In this document: positions 53,869-64,000 of the stretch, in pieces | Layout: every line of letters begins with the position of its first letter | How positions within the stretch are numbered: position 1 is the first letter of the stretch | Assembly: GCF_003086295.3 (NCBI RefSeq) | Contig: NC_092053.1 | Coordinates: 86,241,671 to 86,305,670, forward strand | Source: Arachis hypogaea | Lineage: Eukaryota; Streptophyta; Magnoliopsida; Fabales; Fabaceae | DNA length: 64,000 nucleotides | Direction of reading: 5' to 3' | Translations under genes and position numbers: made by a program | Notes under the pieces: model-generated | Told to the model about the DNA's origin: nothing | Databases searched by the model: none | Seen by the model: only the letters and a program-made list of their open reading frames with translations

Positions 53869-55988
53869 TTACTGGCTCCAGTCTGGTCCTCTCACAATCG
53901 GAGCTTGAGTCAGGGCGATCTTTAGCTTATCAAATGCTTTCATGCAATCTTCACTGAATTTGAATTCGATATCTTTCTGTAGTAATCTGGATAAAGGTAA
54001 TGCTACCTTACTGAAGTCCTTAATGAATCTCCTGTAAAAACCTGCATGGCCAAGGAACGAACGGACTTCCCTCACAGAGGAGAGGTAAGGTAAACTAGAA
54101 ATAACATCCACCTTTACTGGATCTACTGAAATACCAGTTTTAGAGATAACATGTCCTAGAACAATCCCTTGTTTTACCATAAAATGACATTTTTCAAAAT
54201 TCAATACAAGGTTTGAATTAACACACCTGTCTAAGACTCTAGCTAAACTATCGAAGCAAAAGTCAAATGAATCACCATATATGCTAAAATAATCCATAAA
54301 CACTTCCATACAATTCTCAATAAGATCTGAAAAGATACTCATCATGCATCTTTGGAAAGTAGCAGGTGCATTACATAAGCCAAAAGGCATCCTTTTATAT
54401 GCATACGTTCCAAAGGGACATGTAAAAGTGGTCTTCTCCTGATGTTTAGAAGCTATATGAATTTGAAAATATCCTGTATAACCATCTAAAAAGCAATAAT
54501 GGGATTTACCTGACAGGCGATCGAGCATCTGATCAATAAATGGCAAGGGATAATGATCCTTGCGAGTATCTTGGTTGAGACGCCTATAGTCAATGCAAAC
54601 CCTCCATGAATTCTCCACTCTAGTTGTCAGGAGCTCTCCATGCTCATTCTTTATTGTTGTGACTCCAGGCTTCTTGGGCACTACTTGTACTGGACTGACC
54701 CATTTACTGTCTGAGATGGGGTAAATGATATCTGCTTCAAGTAGCCTGGTTACTTCTTTCTTGACAACTTCTAAGATGGTTGGATTCAATCTTCTTTGGG
54801 GTTGACGGATGGGTTTTGATTCCTCTTCTAAATATATTCTGTGCTCACAAACTTGAGGACTGATGCCTACTATATCCGCCAAGCTCTATCCAATTGCTCT
54901 CTTATGTTTTCTCAGCACACTAAGCAGTTGCTCTTCCTGTTGAGAAGTGAGTTTCCTTGCAATGATGACTGGGAACTTCTAATTATCCTCAAGGTAAGCA
55001 TACTTGAGGTATGGAGGAAGGGGCTTCAAATCCAATTTCTACTCAAGGCTAGGTTTTGGATTATCCGGGGCTAGTGGTAATGGTAAAGTGTCTTCATTAT
55101 GTTCAGAAGGTGTCCCCACACTTGGAGCTTGCTCCATGTGCTTCTCTTCTAACTCTTCTTGGTGAACTTCAGATACAGTTTCATCAATGATGTCGCACTG
55201 GAAGATAAAATGATCTTTCGGAGGGTGATTCATAGCTTCAATTAAACTGAACTTTACTGTTCTACCATCTATCTCAAAGGAGTAAGTTCCTGAGAATGCA
55301 TCCAACTTGAACTTTGAAGTCTTCAGGAATGGTCTTCCAAGCAAGATTGATGATGGTCTTCCTGAGTCATTAGGGAGCATTTCCAGGATATAAAAGTCGA
55401 TGGGAAAGGTGAGCCCCTTAATGCTCACTAATACATCTTCAGTAATTCCAATTACTGTAATAATGCTTTTATCTGCTAACACAAAATGAGCTGCCGACCT
55501 TTTTAATGGAGGGAGCCTTAGAGTATCATATATAGACAATGGCATTATACTAACACACGCTCCTAAGTCACACATGCAATCAGAAAATATTACACCTCCA
55601 ATGGTACAGTTAACCATGCATGGACCTGGATCACTACATTTTTCAGGTATACTTCCCATTAAAGCAGAGATAGAACAACCTAAAGGAATCGTTTCTAACT
55701 CATTAATTTTATCTGTATGAATGCATAAATCTTTTAGAAATTTGGCATATTTAAGTACTTGCTAAATAACATCAAAAAGGGGAACAGTTATCTCAACCTT
55801 TTTGAAAATTTCTACCATTATGGGATCAAGTTCCATCTGCTTTCTGGACTTCCTTGCAAGGTGTGGAAATGGGATAGGAATGGCGCCACTTGTTTCTTCA
55901 GTATCCTTTGGTACGTCATTCCTTTGTTGAGTTACTTCTTCCTCAACCTTGTCTTGTACTTCCTCTTCAGCATCTTCCATTTCAGCAT
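53869..55988 (-). pseudogene. R7 gag end, protease and RT
   Basis: A single phase from 55980. Stops at 55762-55764 (TAG), 55039-55041, near 54978 and at 54885-54887 (TAG for TGG). Protease motif CDLGACVSIMPLS is intact (near 55555). RT has VCIDYRRLN and MPFGLCNAPATFQRCM, but the catalytic box reads FMDYFSIYG: the second Asp is Tyr (54289-54291). Gag is cut by R8 at 55989. Confidence 0.88.
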
Positions 55989-57530
55989 TGATGAGCGGAT
56001 AATTTATACGCTTTTTGGCATTGTTTTTACATAGTTTTTAGTATGATTTAGTTAGTTTTTACTATTTTTTATTAGTTTTTATGCAAAATTCACATTTCTG
56101 GGCTTTACTATGAGTTTGTGTGTTTTTTTGTGATTTCAGGTATTTTCTGGCTGAAATTGAGGGACCTGAGCAAATTCTGATTCAGTGGCTGAAAAAGGAC
56201 TGCAAATGCTGTTGGATTCTGACCTCCCTGCACTCGAAATGGATTTTCTGGAGCTACAGAAGTCCAAATGGTGCGCTCTCAATTGCGTTGGAAAGTAGAC
56301 ATCTAGGGCTTTCAAGAAATATATAATAGTTTATACTTTGCCCGAGTTTAGATGATGCAAACTGGCGTTCAACGCCAGTTCTCTGCTCTATTCTGGCGTT
56401 AAACGCCAAAAACAGGTTACAAGTTGGAGTTAAACGCCCAAAACAGGTTACAACCTGGCGTTTAACTCCAGAAACAGCCTAGGCACGTGTAAAGCTCAAG
56501 TCTCAACCCCAGCACACACCAAGTGGGCCCCGGAAGTGGATTTATGCACTATCTATCTTCGTTTACTCATTTTCTGTAAACCTAGGTTACTAGTTTAGTA
56601 TTTAAACAACTTTTAGAGATTTATTATGTACCTCATGACATTTTCACGTTTTACATTGTATCTCTACGACATGAGTCTCTAAACTCCATGATTGGGGTGA
56701 GGAGCTCTGCTGTGTCTCGATGAATTAATGTAATTACTTCTGTTTTTTATTCAATCACGCTTGTTTCTATTCTAAGATACTCGCTTGTACTTAACCGTGA
56801 TGAACATGATAATCCGTGACACTCATCATCATTCTCAACCTATGAATGTGTGCCTGACAACCATTTCTATTCTACCTTAGATTGAGTGTGTATCTTTTAG
56901 CCTCTTGGTTCATAATCAGAGTCTTCGTGGTATAAGCTAGGATTATTGGTGGCCATTCCTGAGATCCGGAAAGTCTAAACCTTGTCTGTGGTATTCCGAG
57001 TAGGATCTGAGAGGGGATGACTATGACGAGCTTCAAACTCACGAGTGCTAGGCGTAGTGACAGACACAAAAGGATCAATGGATCCTATTCCAACATGAGT
57101 GAGAACCGACAGATGATTAGCCATACGGTGACAGCACATTTGGACCATTTTCACTGAGAGGATGGATGGTAATCATTGACAACGGTGATCCACCAACATA
57201 CAGCTTGCCATGGAAGGAGCCTTGCGTGCATGAAGAAGAAGACAGTAGGAAAGTAGAGATTCAGAAGACAGAGCATCTCCAAAACCTCAATCTGTTCTCC
57301 ATTACTACATAACAAGTACTATTTAATTTATGCTTTTTACTCTTCATAAATATAATCACTCTTATCATTGATCTCCTGACTAAGAATTACAAAATAACCA
57401 TAGCTTGCTTCAAGCCGACAATCTCCGTGGGATCGACCCTTACTCACGTAAGGTATTACTTGGACGACCCAGTGCACTTGCTGGTTAGTGGTACGAGTTG
57501 TAAAAAGTGTGATTTACAATTCGTGCACCA
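55989..57530 (+). repeat. R8 5' LTR (1,542 bp)
   Basis: Starts TGATGAGCGGATAATTTATA and ends ATTCGTGCACCA. Shared module at about 56246-56333, palindrome array at 56361-56471. After about 56577 it matches the R2 LTR. Confidence 0.92.
56361..56471. repeat. Palindromic word array in R8 LTR
   Basis: ACTGGCGTTCAACGCCAGT, TCTGGCGTTAAACGCCA, GAGTTAAACGCCC and CTGGCGTTTAACTCC; longer than in the R2 LTR. Confidence 0.85.
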
Positions 57531-57536
57531 AATTTT

Positions 57537-57553
57537 TGGCGCTGTTGCCGGGG
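57537..57553 (+). promoter_or_regulatory. R8 primer binding site, tRNA-Asp
   Basis: TGGCGCTGTTGCCGGGG, one C-to-T mismatch to the tRNA-Asp complement. Confidence 0.88.
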
Positions 57554-58646
57554 ATTGTTCGTGTTTGAACAACTGACGGTTCATCTTGTTACTTAGATTA
57601 GGAAAATTTTGTCTTTGGGTCAGAGTCTTTTATTTTCGTTTCAAAAATTTTTCAAAAAATTTATTATTTGTCGTTATTAATCTTTAGAGTTTTTCTGTTT
57701 GAGTTTAGTTTTATATTTTAAGTTTGGTGTCAATTGTATGTTTTTATTCTCCCTTAAATTTTCGAATTTGTGTTGATTGTTCTTTCTTGATCTTCAAGTT
57801 GTTCTTGCTAATTATCTTGTTTGATCTTTAGTTTTTTCCTGTCATGTGTCTTTTCTCGGTTTTCTTGTGCGTTTTCAACTTATCAGTTTTCAAAAAAAAT
57901 TTATACATTAAATACCTTTATTAAAACACTTTAAATTTATAGCTCAATTGGCTAGAGCAGTGTGCTTATGTTCTTGGTAATTGGGAATTTTCCTTTTAAA
58001 ACTTTTTCAAAAATAATTTTTCTTTGATTAAATCTCATTTCAAACTTTTAAGTTTGGTGTTCGCTTGTTAATTTTTTATTTTCGAAAAATTATTTTTAGT
58101 TTTCTAAAAGTTTTAAGTTTGGTGTTCTTTTTATGTTCTTGTGAGTCTTCAAAGTGTTCTTAAGTCTTCTTAGTGTTTCGATCTTAAAATCTTTAAGTTT
58201 GGTGTTCCTTGGTGTTTTCCCTCCAAAACTTTCGAAAAGCAAGGAGCATTAGATTTAAAAATTTTAAGTCTTGTGTCATCTTATTGTTTTTCTCTTTCCT
58301 CATTAAATTCAAAAATATCTTTTCTCTTTAATTTAAATTGAATTTTCGAAAATTTCTTTTAAAAATTCAGACTTTTATTTTAAAAATCAAATCTTTTCAA
58401 AATTCAAAATCTTTTTCAAAAATCATATCCAAAGTTTTTCAAATTTTCTCAATTAAGTAATTATTTTCACTTTCAAAATTATTTTTTCTCTAAGTTTTTG
58501 AAATTTACATTTTAATATCTCATTATTTTATTTTATTTTATCTTATTATTTTTATTTATCTTAATAATTTGGTTTGTTCTACTTCAATAAAATAAAAACA
58601 AAAATATATTTTCTTTGCAATTCATATCAACTTTATTTTATCCATC
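57554..58646 (+). other. R8 leader
   Basis: T-rich, no gene. TTTAAGTTTGGTGTT-like words near 57718, 58049, 58112 and 58193. Confidence 0.7.
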
Positions 58647-60476
58647 ATGGATCTAAGTGGAAATGAACAGTCCAGAAGGACTCTGGGATCATATGCTAAT
58701 CCTACTACTGCTGCAAATGGAAGTAGTATTTGTTTACCTCCCATCAAAGCAGGTAGTTTTGAGCTAAATCCTTAGCTCATTGTCATGGTGCAGCAAAACT
58801 GCAAGTATTCCGGTCTTCCACAGGAAGAACCTACTGAGTTTCTGGCACAATTCTTGTAAATTGCTGACATAGTACGTGACAAGGAGTTAGATCAGGATGT
58901 ATACAGACTGTTACTGTTTCCGTTTGCTATAAAAGATCAAGCTAAGAGGTGGTTAAATAACCAACCCACAGCAAGCATAAGAACATGGAAACAGTTATCA
59001 GACAAATTCCTGAATCAATATTTCCCCCCAAAAAGGATGACACAGCTAAGGCTGGACATCCAAGGCTTTAAACAAGAGGATAATGAATCCCTTTATAATG
59101 CCTGGGAGAGGTACAGAGGGATGCTATGGAAATGCCCCTCTGAAATGTTTTGAGAATGGGTGCAATTAGATATCTTCTACTATGGGCTTACAGAAAGAGC
59201 TCAGATATCTCTAGACCACTCAGCTGGTGGATCTATACACATGAGAAAAACTATTGAAGAGGCTCAAGAGCTTATTGATATAGTTGCTAGAAATCAGCAT
59301 CTGTACATAAGTAGTAGGTCCTCCATAAAAGAAGAAGCCAAAGCAGTGTCTACTGAACTTGGTCTTCCAGAACAAGTTGCTGAACTCAATCAACAATTGT
59401 GTTTTCTAACAAAATAGCTAGCAGAATTCAAGGAGATGCTACAAGACACTAAAAATGCTAATAAAAATAAGGAAGCACAATTGAATCAAACAAAACAGCA
59501 GTTATCAATGCAAATAACAGAAGAGTGCCAGGAGTTCAATTAAGAAGTGGAAAAACATTAAATACCTCACTTCAGAGCAGCAGAAAGCCAAGGAAAGAAC
59601 AACTGACAGAGGATGAGCAAAATATTATCCAAAATCCCTCTGAGGATAGTAAGGGCCCAGAGAGGAACAACTCTGGCGTTCAAACGCCAGAAACAGGCAA
59701 GGAGTTGGCGTCAAACGCCCAATGGAAGCTCAGTTCTGGTGTTCAAACGCCAGAAACAGGCAAGAAGTTCGCGTCCAACGCCAATCAAGCTTCTAACCCT
59801 AGCATCCAAATGCCAGTGAGGGATCAGACACACACAAGTGCTGATAGCAACCCCTCTAAAAAGGCTTCTCCAACCACCTCTGTAGGAAATAAACCTGCAG
59901 CAACTAAGGTTGAGGAATAGAAAGCCAAGATACCTTATCCTCAAAAACTCCGCCAGGAGGAACTGGATAAGCAATTTTCCCGCTTTGCATACTATCTCAG
60001 GACTCTTGAAATAAATATTCCGTTTGCAGAGGCACTTGAGCAAATACCCTCTTATGCCAAGTTCATGAAAGAGATCTTGAGTCATAAGAAGGATTGGAGA
60101 GAAACTGAAAGAGTTCTCCTCACTGAAGAATGCAGTGCAGTCATTCTGAAAAGCTTCCCAGAAAAGCTTAAAGATCCTAGGAGCTTTATGATACCATGCA
60201 TATTAGAGGATAATTGCACCAAGACAGCTTTATGTGATCTTGGGGCAAGCATCAACCTAATACATGCATCCACTATCAGAAAGCTTGGTCAAACTAAAGA
60301 AGTCAAACCAACCCGAATATGTCTCTAACTTGCTGATGGCTCCATTAAATACCCATCAGGCATGATTGAAGACATGATTGTCAGGGTTGGGCCATTCGCC
60401 TTCCCCACTGACTTTGTAGTGCTAGAAATGGAGGAGCACAAGAGTGCTACTCTCATTCTAGGAAGACCTTTCCTAG
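58647..60476 (+). pseudogene. R8 gag-protease, heavily broken
   Basis: ATG 58647 (MDLSGNEQSRRTLGSYAN), similar to R2 throughout. Stops at 58773-58775 (TAG for CAG), 58857-58859 (TAA for CAA), near 59151 (TGA), 59416 (TAG), 59918 (TAG) and 60328 (TAA), plus a frame change near 59525. Gag core RLLLFPFAIKDQAKRWL. Palindrome-encoded segment at 59670-59783. Protease motif CDLGASINLIH near 60233. Ends at R9 within ILGRPFL. Confidence 0.87.
59670..59783. repeat. Palindromic word array inside R8 gag
   Basis: CTGGCGTTCAAACGCCAG twice, TTGGCGTCAAACGCCCA and TCGCGTCCAACGCCA; same place as 8851-9021 in R2 gag. Confidence 0.85.
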
Positions 60477-61931
60477 TGACGTTGGGATTTTTGCCAGTAA
60501 AGAATTTTATAAAAACAGTCGCGTTGTAGGTATAGTTTCTAGACCAACAGAAATCCCTTTCGTACAAACGTTTTGGTTGTCACAAGTAACAAACCCCTAA
60601 ATAAATTAATAACCGAAGTATTTAAACCTCGGGTCGTCTTCTCAAGGAAATGCAGGGAAGTATGTTCTTATTATTGGTTATGAAGACTATAAATTGGGGG
60701 TTTTGAAAGTAAGGAAGCAGTATGTTGAATGATAAGAAGAATAAAATAAATAAATAACTATAAAATAGACTCTTAGCAAGGTATGAAAACTGGAAGTCCT
60801 ATCCTGGTTATCCTTATCAATTGTAATGAGAATTGGATTTTTCTCCCACTTTGTTAACCTCTAACTATGAAGGTAAGTTAAGTGGATGATTTAATTTTTA
60901 TTCCTCAAGTCCTAGTCTTTCCTTGGAAAAAGTCAGAGTTATTGGAATTCGAATTAATTCTTGAAGAATTCCAATTTTCAATCAACAATGAGTTTGATAA
61001 CTCAAGAGTCACCAATTATTTAACCAAAGCCAAAAGGGAAAATATCTAAATTAAATTAAAAGCATTCATAAATCTGAAACACATCAAATTGCATTTAAAC
61101 ATAAAAGGAAGTCCTAACATGGAAAGATTTATGAATCAAATGGGCAACATAAGTGATTAACAAATAAAAGTATTAGAGTATCTAAAAGTAGAAGAGAAAT
61201 ATAAATTGAAGAACATTGAACCTGTGATGAAGAAGAAATAATCCTAAATCCTAAAACTAAATCCTAAGAGAGAGGAGAGAACCTCTCTCTCTAAAAACTA
61301 CATCTACTCCTAAAATTGTGAATGTGAAAGCTTGTTTATGAATGGATGCATCCCCCCACTTTATAGCCTCTAATATGTGTTTTCTGGGCCGCAAACTGGG
61401 TCAGAAACAGCCCAGAATTCGCTGGTTGCGAATTCAAACATGCTGATTTTTCGTCACTGCGATGCGGCCACATGGAGCACGCGTTCGCGTTACCTAGAAT
61501 CAGAGAAACTATAAAATATTATATATAAAATCGAAGCCTCGGGCGTTAGCTTTCCAACGCAACTAGAACCGCGTCGTTTGGACCTCTGTAGCTAAAGTTA
61601 TAGCCGTTTGAGTGCGAGAGGGTCAGGCTGACAGCTTTGCAGTTTCTTCAGTTTCTTGTATTCCTTCCACTTTTGCATGCTTCCTTTCCATCATCTAAGC
61701 CATTCCTGTTCTGTAATCTCTGAAAACACTTAACACACATATCAAGGCATCGAATGGTAATAAGATAGGATTAAAATTAGCTAAATTAAGATAAAAAAAA
61801 CATGTTTTCAATCATAGCACAAAATCAGGAAGGAAAATATAAAACATGCAAATTGTATGAATAAGTGGGTGAAAGATTGATAAAATCCACTCAATTGAGC
61901 ACAAGATAAACCATAAAATAGTGGTTTATCA
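60477..61931 (-). repeat. R9 3' LTR (1,455 bp)
   Basis: On the + strand it starts TGACGTTGGGATTTTTGCCA and ends GTGGTTTATCA. The body differs from the R5 LTR. It carries the shared module (about 61511-61603, reversed) and only a short CpG segment (61456-61490). Confidence 0.88.
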
Positions 61932-61970
61932 ACCTCCCCACACTTAAACATTAGCATGTCCTCATGCTAA
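61932..61970 (-). promoter_or_regulatory. R9 terminal hairpin-PPT cassette
   Basis: Minus strand: perfect hairpin TTAGCATG-AGGA-CATGCTAA, then TGTTTAAGTGTGGGGAGGT at the LTR. Confidence 0.85.
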
Positions 61971-62419
61971 GCTCAAGAGAAGCTATAAAAGCGTCTAGGG
62001 TTAGTCACTCTAACTCTCAAGTGTCTAGGGTTAATCACTCTACTCTTCTCTAGTCATGCTTTCTAAACTTTGTTCTTCATCTAACCAATCAACAAAAATT
62101 TAATGTACCAATGCAAACATCATGAGGTCTTTTCAAGGTTGTAATGGGGCTAAGGTAAGGGTGAGGGTATATATATATATGGCTAAGTGAGCTATATAAA
62201 GTGAATCCTTGATTAGTCTAAGATCTCACCTAACATATACATACTTTATATAATTTAAAATGCTTTACCTAGCTATCCAAATTTTTCCCACTTTTATATT
62301 ACATGCTCATGTATCAAACTTATTTTTTGAATTTTGTCCCATGTGCATTGATTCTTTTTATTTTTCATTTGGGGTAATATTATTTTTCTCTTTTTTTTTG
62401 TATCCCCTTATTTAATTAC

Positions 62420-62422
<3 letters not shown>

Positions 62423-62483
<61 letters not shown>
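62423..62483. repeat. (AT)n microsatellite, about 30 units
   Basis: A pure AT run followed by about 16 T. R5 has only a short T run at the matching place, so the run grew after the two separated. Confidence 0.95.
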
Positions 62484-62498
<15 letters not shown>

Positions 62499-63101
62499 CA
62501 ATGCACATGGTAATTTAATTATTTTGATTTGATATGAGCATGTTTCCCAAATTTTCAAATAACTTATTCAATTTAATTCCCTACTTTTTCATATCATCCC
62601 ATGTTCCCATAAAATTCCCCACACTTAAATTATACACAATATCTAACTTAAGCTAACCAAGGATTCAACTTGGGATTTTTAATTTGTTTTTCTGCTTAAG
62701 GCTAGTAATGTGGTTATAAAACAGAACAAATTGGAATTAAAAGGCTCAAAGTGGCTGACAAGAGTGATTTAAAGGGTAGGCTTATTTGGGATAAGTGAGC
62801 TAAAATCAAACAATGGCCTCAATCATATGCAAGCATGCACATTAAACATTGGACATATAAAATGGAACAAAGCAAAGATTGCAATTATAGAGAAGAAAAC
62901 ACACAAGAATAAAAATTTATGGTTAAATAATGTAACCATGTAAATAAGCTCAAAATCTCACAGGTTGTGTGTTCTTTGGCTCAAAAACCATGTTCCAAAT
63001 ACAACTTCTGAAAAAAAAATTTGTTTCAATTTAAATTAGTGAAATACTATAAAAATTTCTTGAAAAAGAAAATATTACTTCAACCAAGTGGTAAAATATG
63101 C

Positions 63102-63201
63102 AAAAAATCAAACAAATATGCAATTAAATATGCAAATGCAGCAATTAACAAAAAAAATCAAACAAATATGCAATTAAATATGCAAATGCAGCAATTAACA
63201 A
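63102..63201. repeat. 50-bp tandem duplication
   Basis: The unit AAAAAATCAAACAAATATGC... occurs twice, nearly identical, at 63102-63151 and 63152-63201. Confidence 0.9.
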
Positions 63202-63253
63202 AGAAAATATTGGTGTTGAAAAGAAGGTAACTAACCCATGGAGATCGGTATCG

Positions 63254-63290
63254 ACCTCCCCACACTTAAAGATTGCACCGTCCTCGGTGC
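63254..63290 (-). promoter_or_regulatory. R9 internal hairpin-PPT cassette
   Basis: Minus strand: perfect hairpin GCACCG-AGGA-CGGTGC, then CTTTAAGTGTGGGGAGGT. Kept despite the deletion of ORF2. Confidence 0.75.
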
Positions 63291-63402
63291 ATGCTGAGAT
63301 GTGCAGGTGGACGGGTTGTGGTTCCTCAGCTGAGACTCTTTTTGTTCCTTTCCTTGCCGGTGTTTTGGGAGCAGCTTTCTCTTTACCCTTCTTGGTGGCC
63401 AT
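63274..63402 (-). pseudogene. R9 ORF2 with the middle deleted
   Basis: ATG at 63400-63402; MATKKGKEKAAPKTPARKG as in R5. After about 30 codons it jumps to the last codons (CTEDGA), losing more than 1 kb, and one base fewer at the end removes the usual stop. Confidence 0.75.
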
Positions 63403-64000
63403 ACTGAAAAGGGAAGAAGAAAGTAACTTAAATTCAAAGGGGTAGAGCAAGGAAGAGAATAGGAGAGGTGGTAAGTAATGCACATTAAAAGATAAATGAT
63501 GTTGACACATGGTCATGACTACATGTGAAAAATCATAAACGGGAATATAGCAGTGCATATGAAGATAATTAAATGCAAGATGTTTATTGGCATGCAGGCA
63601 AAGGCATAAGTAGCATAGATCAAGCATTTAATGTCCAATTTAAATTACCAAGTCTTTTATACTAATGACCTGTTTGTAATAACAATTATATTTAAGTAAT
63701 AAAATATAAAAAGGGTTTTGTGAAAAGCAAGCATTAAGAGTAGTAGAATAAAAAAAATTTAAAAATAGTACACAATGTCATACGGGCGTTTTCACAAACA
63801 CATAGCATGCATGTTGAATAAGCTATTGAAAGTATTAAATTGAACATGCAAGTAACCTTTTTAAAAAGTAATATATAATTGTAAACCAATTTCGTCAATT
63901 AATCCACAAAAATATAGGAAATAGTGACCCAAATAAATTTCCACCACCAATGAAAATAATGCAATGAATGAAAGTATACAAATAAATAAAATAAAATGAA
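63403..64000 (-). other. R9 leader upstream of ORF2
   Basis: AT-rich; no gene seen. Similar to 31413-31900 of R5. Confidence 0.6.

Larger units (their letters stand above)
48707..55988 (-). mobile_element. R7: decayed R5-type element, both ends missing
   Basis: Minus-strand order: protease, RT, RNase H, integrase, ACGCGNNCGCGT spacer, ORF2, internal cassette, part of 3' UTR. Gag lies beyond R8. The 3' UTR breaks off at the R6 junction, so the 3' LTR is lost. The coding frame from 55980 to 52123 keeps one phase and is broken only by stop codons. Confidence 0.83.
55989..60476 (+). mobile_element. R8: R2-type element, 5' part, cut by R9
   Basis: Complete 5' LTR, PBS, leader and gag-pro remnant. 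The left flank AGCAT (55984-55988) in R7 is the likely target duplication. The sequence is interrupted in protease by R9; the rest should lie right of the window. Confidence 0.88.
61971..63253 (-). other. R9 3' untranslated region
   Basis: No gene. Contains an AT microsatellite and a 50-bp tandem duplication; otherwise similar to the R5 3' UTR. Confidence 0.7.
60477..64000 (-). mobile_element. R9: R5-related element, 3' part
   Basis: 3' LTR, terminal cassette, 3' UTR, internal cassette, deleted ORF2 and leader, read on the minus strand; continues right of the window. The left flank CCTAG (60472-60476) in R8 is the likely target duplication. Confidence 0.87.

Noticed and set aside
62423..62483. 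AT run as a functional replication or attachment site
   Set aside because: A simple microsatellite with no supporting motif.

Overview
This window is plant nuclear DNA made almost entirely of nested LTR retrotransposons. I found no host gene, tRNA or rRNA gene. Every readable protein is a Ty3/gypsy-type Gag, protease, reverse transcriptase (RT), RNase H (RH) or integrase (INT), or an extra ORF placed after pol (called ORF2 here). All primer binding sites match the 3' end of tRNA-Asp (TGGCGCCGTTGCCGGGG and near variants). With the DLGA/DLGS-type protease and the extra ORF, this points to the Athila/Calypso lineage. The short repeated words (TGGCGTTNAACGCCA, AAGTTTGGTGTTG, ACGCGNNCGCGT) look to me like Arachis (peanut) repeats; that organism call is inference.

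Layout, with elements named R1-R9. R1 (1-6051, +) has gag-protease, ORF2 and a 3' LTR, with no RT or INT. It sits in the 5' LTR of R2 (6052-23598, +; gag-pro-RT-RH, no INT). R2 is split in RT by R3 (10670-19005, +), a complete 8.3 kb non-autonomous element with 2.7 kb LTRs and TSD TGCAC. R2 itself lies in gag of R4 (23599 to about 41240, +). R4 is split again in RNase H by R5 (27247-39989, -), a complete 12.7 kb element with TSD CTTAC and a nearly open gag-pol. R6 (about 41241-48706, -) is a second R1-type element without RT or INT. R7 (about 48707-55988, -) is a decayed R5 relative. R8 (55989-60476, +), an R2 relative, is inserted in R7. R9 (60477 to the edge, -), an R5 relative, is inserted in R8.

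The non-autonomous elements (R1, R2, R3, R6) keep LTRs, tRNA-Asp priming sites where visible and 3' signals. They lack RT and/or INT, so they would need enzymes supplied by R5-like relatives.

The most notable signals are outside the coding regions. (1) Nearly every element with a surviving 3' half carries two copies of a small hairpin (loop usually AGGA or GGGA) followed by a polypurine-tract-like word: one against the 3' LTR and one 1-2.3 kb upstream. Stem sequences differ but pairing is kept. (2) Each lineage carries its own GC-rich palindromic word array in the LTR and again in the pol-ORF2 spacer; in R2 and R8 the array also lies inside gag. (3) A 45-50 bp block follows the main ORF stop in four elements. 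(4) A shared module recurs in the LTRs of otherwise different families. All proteins except two ORFs are broken, mostly by in-frame stops of the CAG-to-TAG or TGG-to-TGA type.
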